In this document: positions 60,118-64,000 of the stretch, in pieces
How the letters are laid out: the number at the start of each line of letters is the position of its first letter
How positions within the stretch are numbered: the first letter of the stretch is position 1
DNA from: Notospermus geniculatus
Taxonomy: Eukaryota > Nemertea > Pilidiophora > Heteronemertea > Lineidae
Assembly (NCBI GenBank): GCA_002633025.1
Contig: NMRB01001173.1
Coordinates: 59,184-123,183 of the forward strand
Reading direction: 5' to 3'
Length of the DNA stretch: 64,000 nt
The notes under the pieces: generated by a model
The model's database searches: none
The model's input: the letters and a program-made list of their open reading frames with translations, nothing else
Told to the model about the DNA's origin: nothing
Program-made: the position numbers and the translations under genes

Positions 60118-63100
60118 CCTTACGGCTATGATGAGACTGAAAACCCAGGTAACATGAAGATACCTACACCTAGAACAAGACGAAGAACTAAAAAGTATAA
60201 ACTTTGGCAAGTTTCCCCTGTAGATGCACCATACCAAAAGACCATACATTATTCAAAGCCACAAAAGGAAAAAGGTTGACCGCCATAACACCCTGGGGGT
60301 AAGCTTGCCATTATCTCTGTCACTTGAAAGTTGGAATATTTGAGTGCATTGCATCAGCATTTTTTAGAAAATGGGCTAATACACCAGAAGGTGATGGCAT
60401 TATTGGGAGTGGATATTGTAACGTTCTTCCCAGGCAAGTAACGAACTTAGTACAATAAACGAAGCGCAAGGGGAAGTGGACATCCCAGGGGAAAGTGTTC
60501 ACCGTTGACCTCGCCTCTTCAGCAGACAATGTCATCACTCACGAGCGAGGTGATGGCATTAAGAGTGGACGATATGACGTCCTAAGGGCTACTCGAATTC
60601 AATTCTGACAGCGCCCGATCAGAATCAGAATTGAGAACCAATACGTGCATAACTCTGGAAACGACTGTTACCAATGTCAAAGACTACATGCCTCGGCCTC
60701 GGCCCCTTGCACCTTCTTCTGTACTTTATTTTATAAATAAATACATACATACATACTACATGGATAGTTCCTTGACTAATGGTTCGGTTACGATGCAATC
60801 ACCAATGAAACTGACAGCGATGAGTGGTGCTTAGCCTGGTATTTTACCCATTAATCTAATGGGGATAGCAGGTCCCAGGTCGTGAGGTTGGCAGCTGATG
60901 ACAACAGCTATACTCCTTGTGGAAGGACCAATTACTGACAAGAGGTGAATCTTTCAACAGAGGTGATAACATGACATATAACATACTAAAGTGTCCCGCC
61001 TAAAAGAAACATCCGTAGAAGGCCCCTCCATGGACTGATTCATTTTAATGACAGCATAAGCCTCCTAATGGAATGTGCCACTACCACGAAGGAGCTGCTA
61101 TTATTGTTAAGTGAGAAGAAAAGGATATCTCCGGCATTAACACTGCTTAAATCAATCTAAGAGGACCTTTTTTTAGTACCGGTACATGCCAATCACCCAT
61201 CAATTCCATGACCAAGCTCAACTCAAGTTCCAGCTGAGAAGCCAACATGCCAACCATTCTGCCACAAAGGAAATCCTCTGAGGGTTAGTTCGTACCATAG
61301 GAGTGGGAGTAAAGCACTCCATGGAAGGACTGGATTTCTTTAAATACTTGGAATGTAAAATTGCTGGCAAAATCCTCCAATGGTACAACATGAAGCAGCT
61401 CACTGATAGCTTAGCATTTAGCCAGGATTGATGCAGCATTTAAATACCATGGTGGATCGAGTCACCTTCTTTGTTGCTGTAGAACATGGCTTAGTCCACT
61501 GTCATAACTTTTTACCAGCCTCAATGAAATAAGCCATAGACACTTTTTGGATACTCTTCTCCAAGAACTCCCACTCAATTCCCTGAGGTGTAACTTCTTC
61601 TTTCTATGGCAAATATTATAACATCGACAAAGGCTTTTGATTATTACAGTGTCTATCAAGACGCAGCCAACCAATCCTTACAAACTGAATCTCAGAGTAA
61701 ATCCAAATGTTTCCATTGGTCCGCTGCTGAATATGATTGCAAACTACTGCCAATCATTGACTGGGTAAGGAGTTGCAATTTGCATTGGTGACAGTCCTAC
61801 CATATGAGCACTTATGGAATTGATTCAGTAGCAATCACTTTAGGTCTGTCAACAAGTGTGATTATCATTCCCTATAACCGACACACAAAACTATCCTGAA
61901 GTTCCGAAAATAGATAAGAAGTAATTAAGAGCTCTCTCGAAGAGATAAATGGTTTGAAGCATTCACTCCCTCCAGTATGGACAGCATGATGAAGGGAGGA
62001 TTACCTTCAGATTCTGGCAAGGATGCTCACTTTCTGCAAACTAACAATTTCACATGAAATGGAGTCCAAGAATTCCAATCTAAACATGAAATTGTCTGAG
62101 CAAATAAAGTTTTGTCCATTTCAAGAATCTCATCACAGCTGTCCATAACTCGTTATCTTTCTAATGAGAACATATAACGAACCATTACTTGGGCTGAGCA
62201 ACCAATTATTAGTGATAGTATCCCGTTAATAGCGACGAGGACTGCTGGAAGAATATCGGTGAAGGTGAACAACGATGGCGTCCAATCAAAATGAGAGGAC
62301 GATTATGTTATAACGAATAATTAGATTTCCGTGAATGGGTGCGGTTACAACCACCTGTGCACACGATTTCCCACATTTTTCATGTTCGTTGCTTTTCAAT
62401 AAATAGTATTTCTTGGGCGTAAAGAATTCCGCATTGAACCTTGAAAAACAGTCCATTCACAAGCTGAAGGCAGATCTAGAAACCACCTGAGACCAGCACA
62501 TAACTGGAAAGTTTGGGATGTATGAATCATAATGGGGGTATCCCTGCACCTGGTACATGTAAGAGGGACTGCATGTGAGAAACGAGTATAACTGTAGCAG
62601 CTGCATGCAACATTCATCACCAACATCAAGGACGAAAGGAATGACTGGTGGCCTTGAATGCCAACAGTTTAGCATCAACTTGCAATGGGTTTTGAACATC
62701 CTTGAAGTACAATTTCCAACATGATCAGCTCACAACTTAAAGAATCTTTATGCTCATCACGAGGCTAGGACGCTATGCTAATCTTGCCAATATCAGTGCA
62801 ACAGCCTGCATCCATAACCCACTGCCACCCATAATTGGGGAAATGTTGGTCATTCTGTTGTCTATTGGATTAGTGCCCTGTTGACCCTGGTCAAGGTTAT
62901 TGTCCAGCTTTTGTAACTACCCTGAGTAGTAACCAACCGAATGCTAACTCGATCATCTAGATGATGCTGGAGCTAATTGCTACAGTGTCGCTTTGGGGAA
63001 CATGATAGCATACCGTAGGCTACTATCTATGCCAAACTGTCTGACCTGACCGCTGTTCTTCTGAGGAGATATGATTTAGGGAATCAGTCAATGCGATTCC

Positions 63101-63911
63101 TTTACAATGAGGGAAGAATGGCCACAAGTGGAGCTTGGGGTAAAGCTTACCAAATCCTGTTATCAGGGGAGACTGTGGCAGTGAACAGAGGGTTTGCTCA
63201 GCTATAGCCATGATGGTATTCTGGACATATGGATCCATAAGATAACTAGGTTCTTTCACAAGAACTGGAGGACATCACCATTTCTGCAGCTTTATAGTGA
63301 GCGAGTTTGGGTTTCGAAACTGGAGGCACCTGTTCTAGAACTTTTGAGCAACAAGGCCACTTCAGCATACAAAAGGGACAAACTGTGGGATCAGAATAAA
63401 CTATCCTTGTTAGGATACAGCTGGACAGCCATGGACACTGCATGGATATTGAGCAAGTGCGTGGCATCGCCACTGCATGGAGTGTAGGACAACTGCCTTC
63501 ACCACTGCATGGAGTGTTGGACGTCTGTCTCCACCAGAAAAAGCAATAACTTGCAGTACAAAAAGCATGGTTTCCATTTGACATTCTTCAAGACAGTGAC
63601 TGGATTGAGAACCTCATCACCATTTGCAGAACCAGCTCAGACCAAACACTAAACCTTTCATCCACTTACAGATCCAATCCCACCAATGGAAAAGAACATT
63701 AGAAAGAACTTTACTCAGAACATCATACAGATACATCGATCAACATAATATTTTTATTCAGCATACACAACACTATCATCATTACAAATCCTGTCTTTTT
63801 GAGCCTGAAAGGAGCTTTGTCAACAGTAAAAGAAACTACAGTTTTTCCCAAACCCTGATATGAGATTATGTGTCGAATATCTTGCCATCAACAGATAGGA
63901 TGGACGAATCC
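60118..63911. other. Intergenic, no gene recognised
   Basis: Contains (ACAT)n after TAAATAAAT at 60734-60757, resembling a LINE tail. Otherwise only short unsupported open frames, including one of 97 codons at 63194-63487 with an internal short direct repeat (CCACTGCATGGAGTGT). Confidence 0.4.
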
Positions 63912-64000
63912 AGGTAAAAAAGGCACTGGTAAAAAAGGCACCGGTAAAAAAGGCACGGTAAAAAAGGCACTGGTAAAAAAGGCACTGGTAAAAAAGGCAC
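63912..64000. repeat. 15-bp minisatellite running off the window
   Basis: GGTAAAAAAGGCACT repeated about six times with point changes and one shorter unit. The array continues past the right edge. Confidence 0.9.

Overview
This is a window of animal nuclear DNA. It is AT-rich, has canonical GT-AG introns, and carries three multi-exon genes with clear animal orthologues. These sit in a matrix of LINE 3' ends, tRNA-derived SINE-like pieces, many unrelated inverted-repeat (MITE-like) elements and minisatellites. The abundant short palindromes (TAGGCCTA, TACCGGTA, TACATGTA) and the apparent allelic variation suggest a marine invertebrate, perhaps a deuterostome (echinoderm, hemichordate or cephalochordate). 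That is inference only. Assembly scars are visible: N runs at 17607-17656 and 51576-51890, and single n at 3886, 24601, 36425 and 43162.

Layout. 1-8.4 kb: no firm gene; one unrecognised open frame (456-971), a second coding-like stretch (4.6-4.9 kb) and fold-back repeats. 8.45-22.78 kb, minus strand: a complete aminopeptidase O (AOPEP) gene of ten coding exons, joining in frame to 914 codons, with the M1 zinc motif HELSH-X18-E. One short coding exon of this gene is present twice (18223-18321 and 17555-17606). 22.9-24.6 kb: 5' flank, with an AGGCCTA-rich patch and a 329-bp inverted-repeat element. 24.6-25.5 kb: a 5'-truncated LINE.

25.6-39.0 kb: a tandem (or falsely assembled allelic) duplication of about 7.3 kb. 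Each unit holds RNA polymerase II subunit RPB4 (POLR2D, plus strand) converging on a TMEM268-like membrane protein gene (minus strand). Neither unit is complete on its own. Unit 1 lacks POLR2D exon 1 and the first three TMEM268 exons. Unit 2 has a whole POLR2D (five exons, 141 aa), and its TMEM268 continues 5' to a start exon at 49.08 kb, but it has lost one exon at the single n at 36425. The units differ by filled and empty mobile-element sites.

40-48.9 kb is the long first intron of the TMEM268-like gene. On the same strand it contains a TIR-domain exon (42.3-42.7 kb) of Toll/IL-1R type and another small unrecognised frame (45.4-45.7 kb), possibly a nested innate-immune gene or fragment. 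49.1-64 kb: no gene recognised; MITE copies, large hairpins, minisatellites and an acidic low-complexity GAT array.

The three named genes are housekeeping genes with no obvious shared pathway. The most unusual features are the unit duplication with its complementary gene losses, the duplicated AOPEP exon, the intronic TIR exon, the many perfect fold-back palindromes (two flanked by direct repeats), and a MITE terminal repeat that has become a tandem array.
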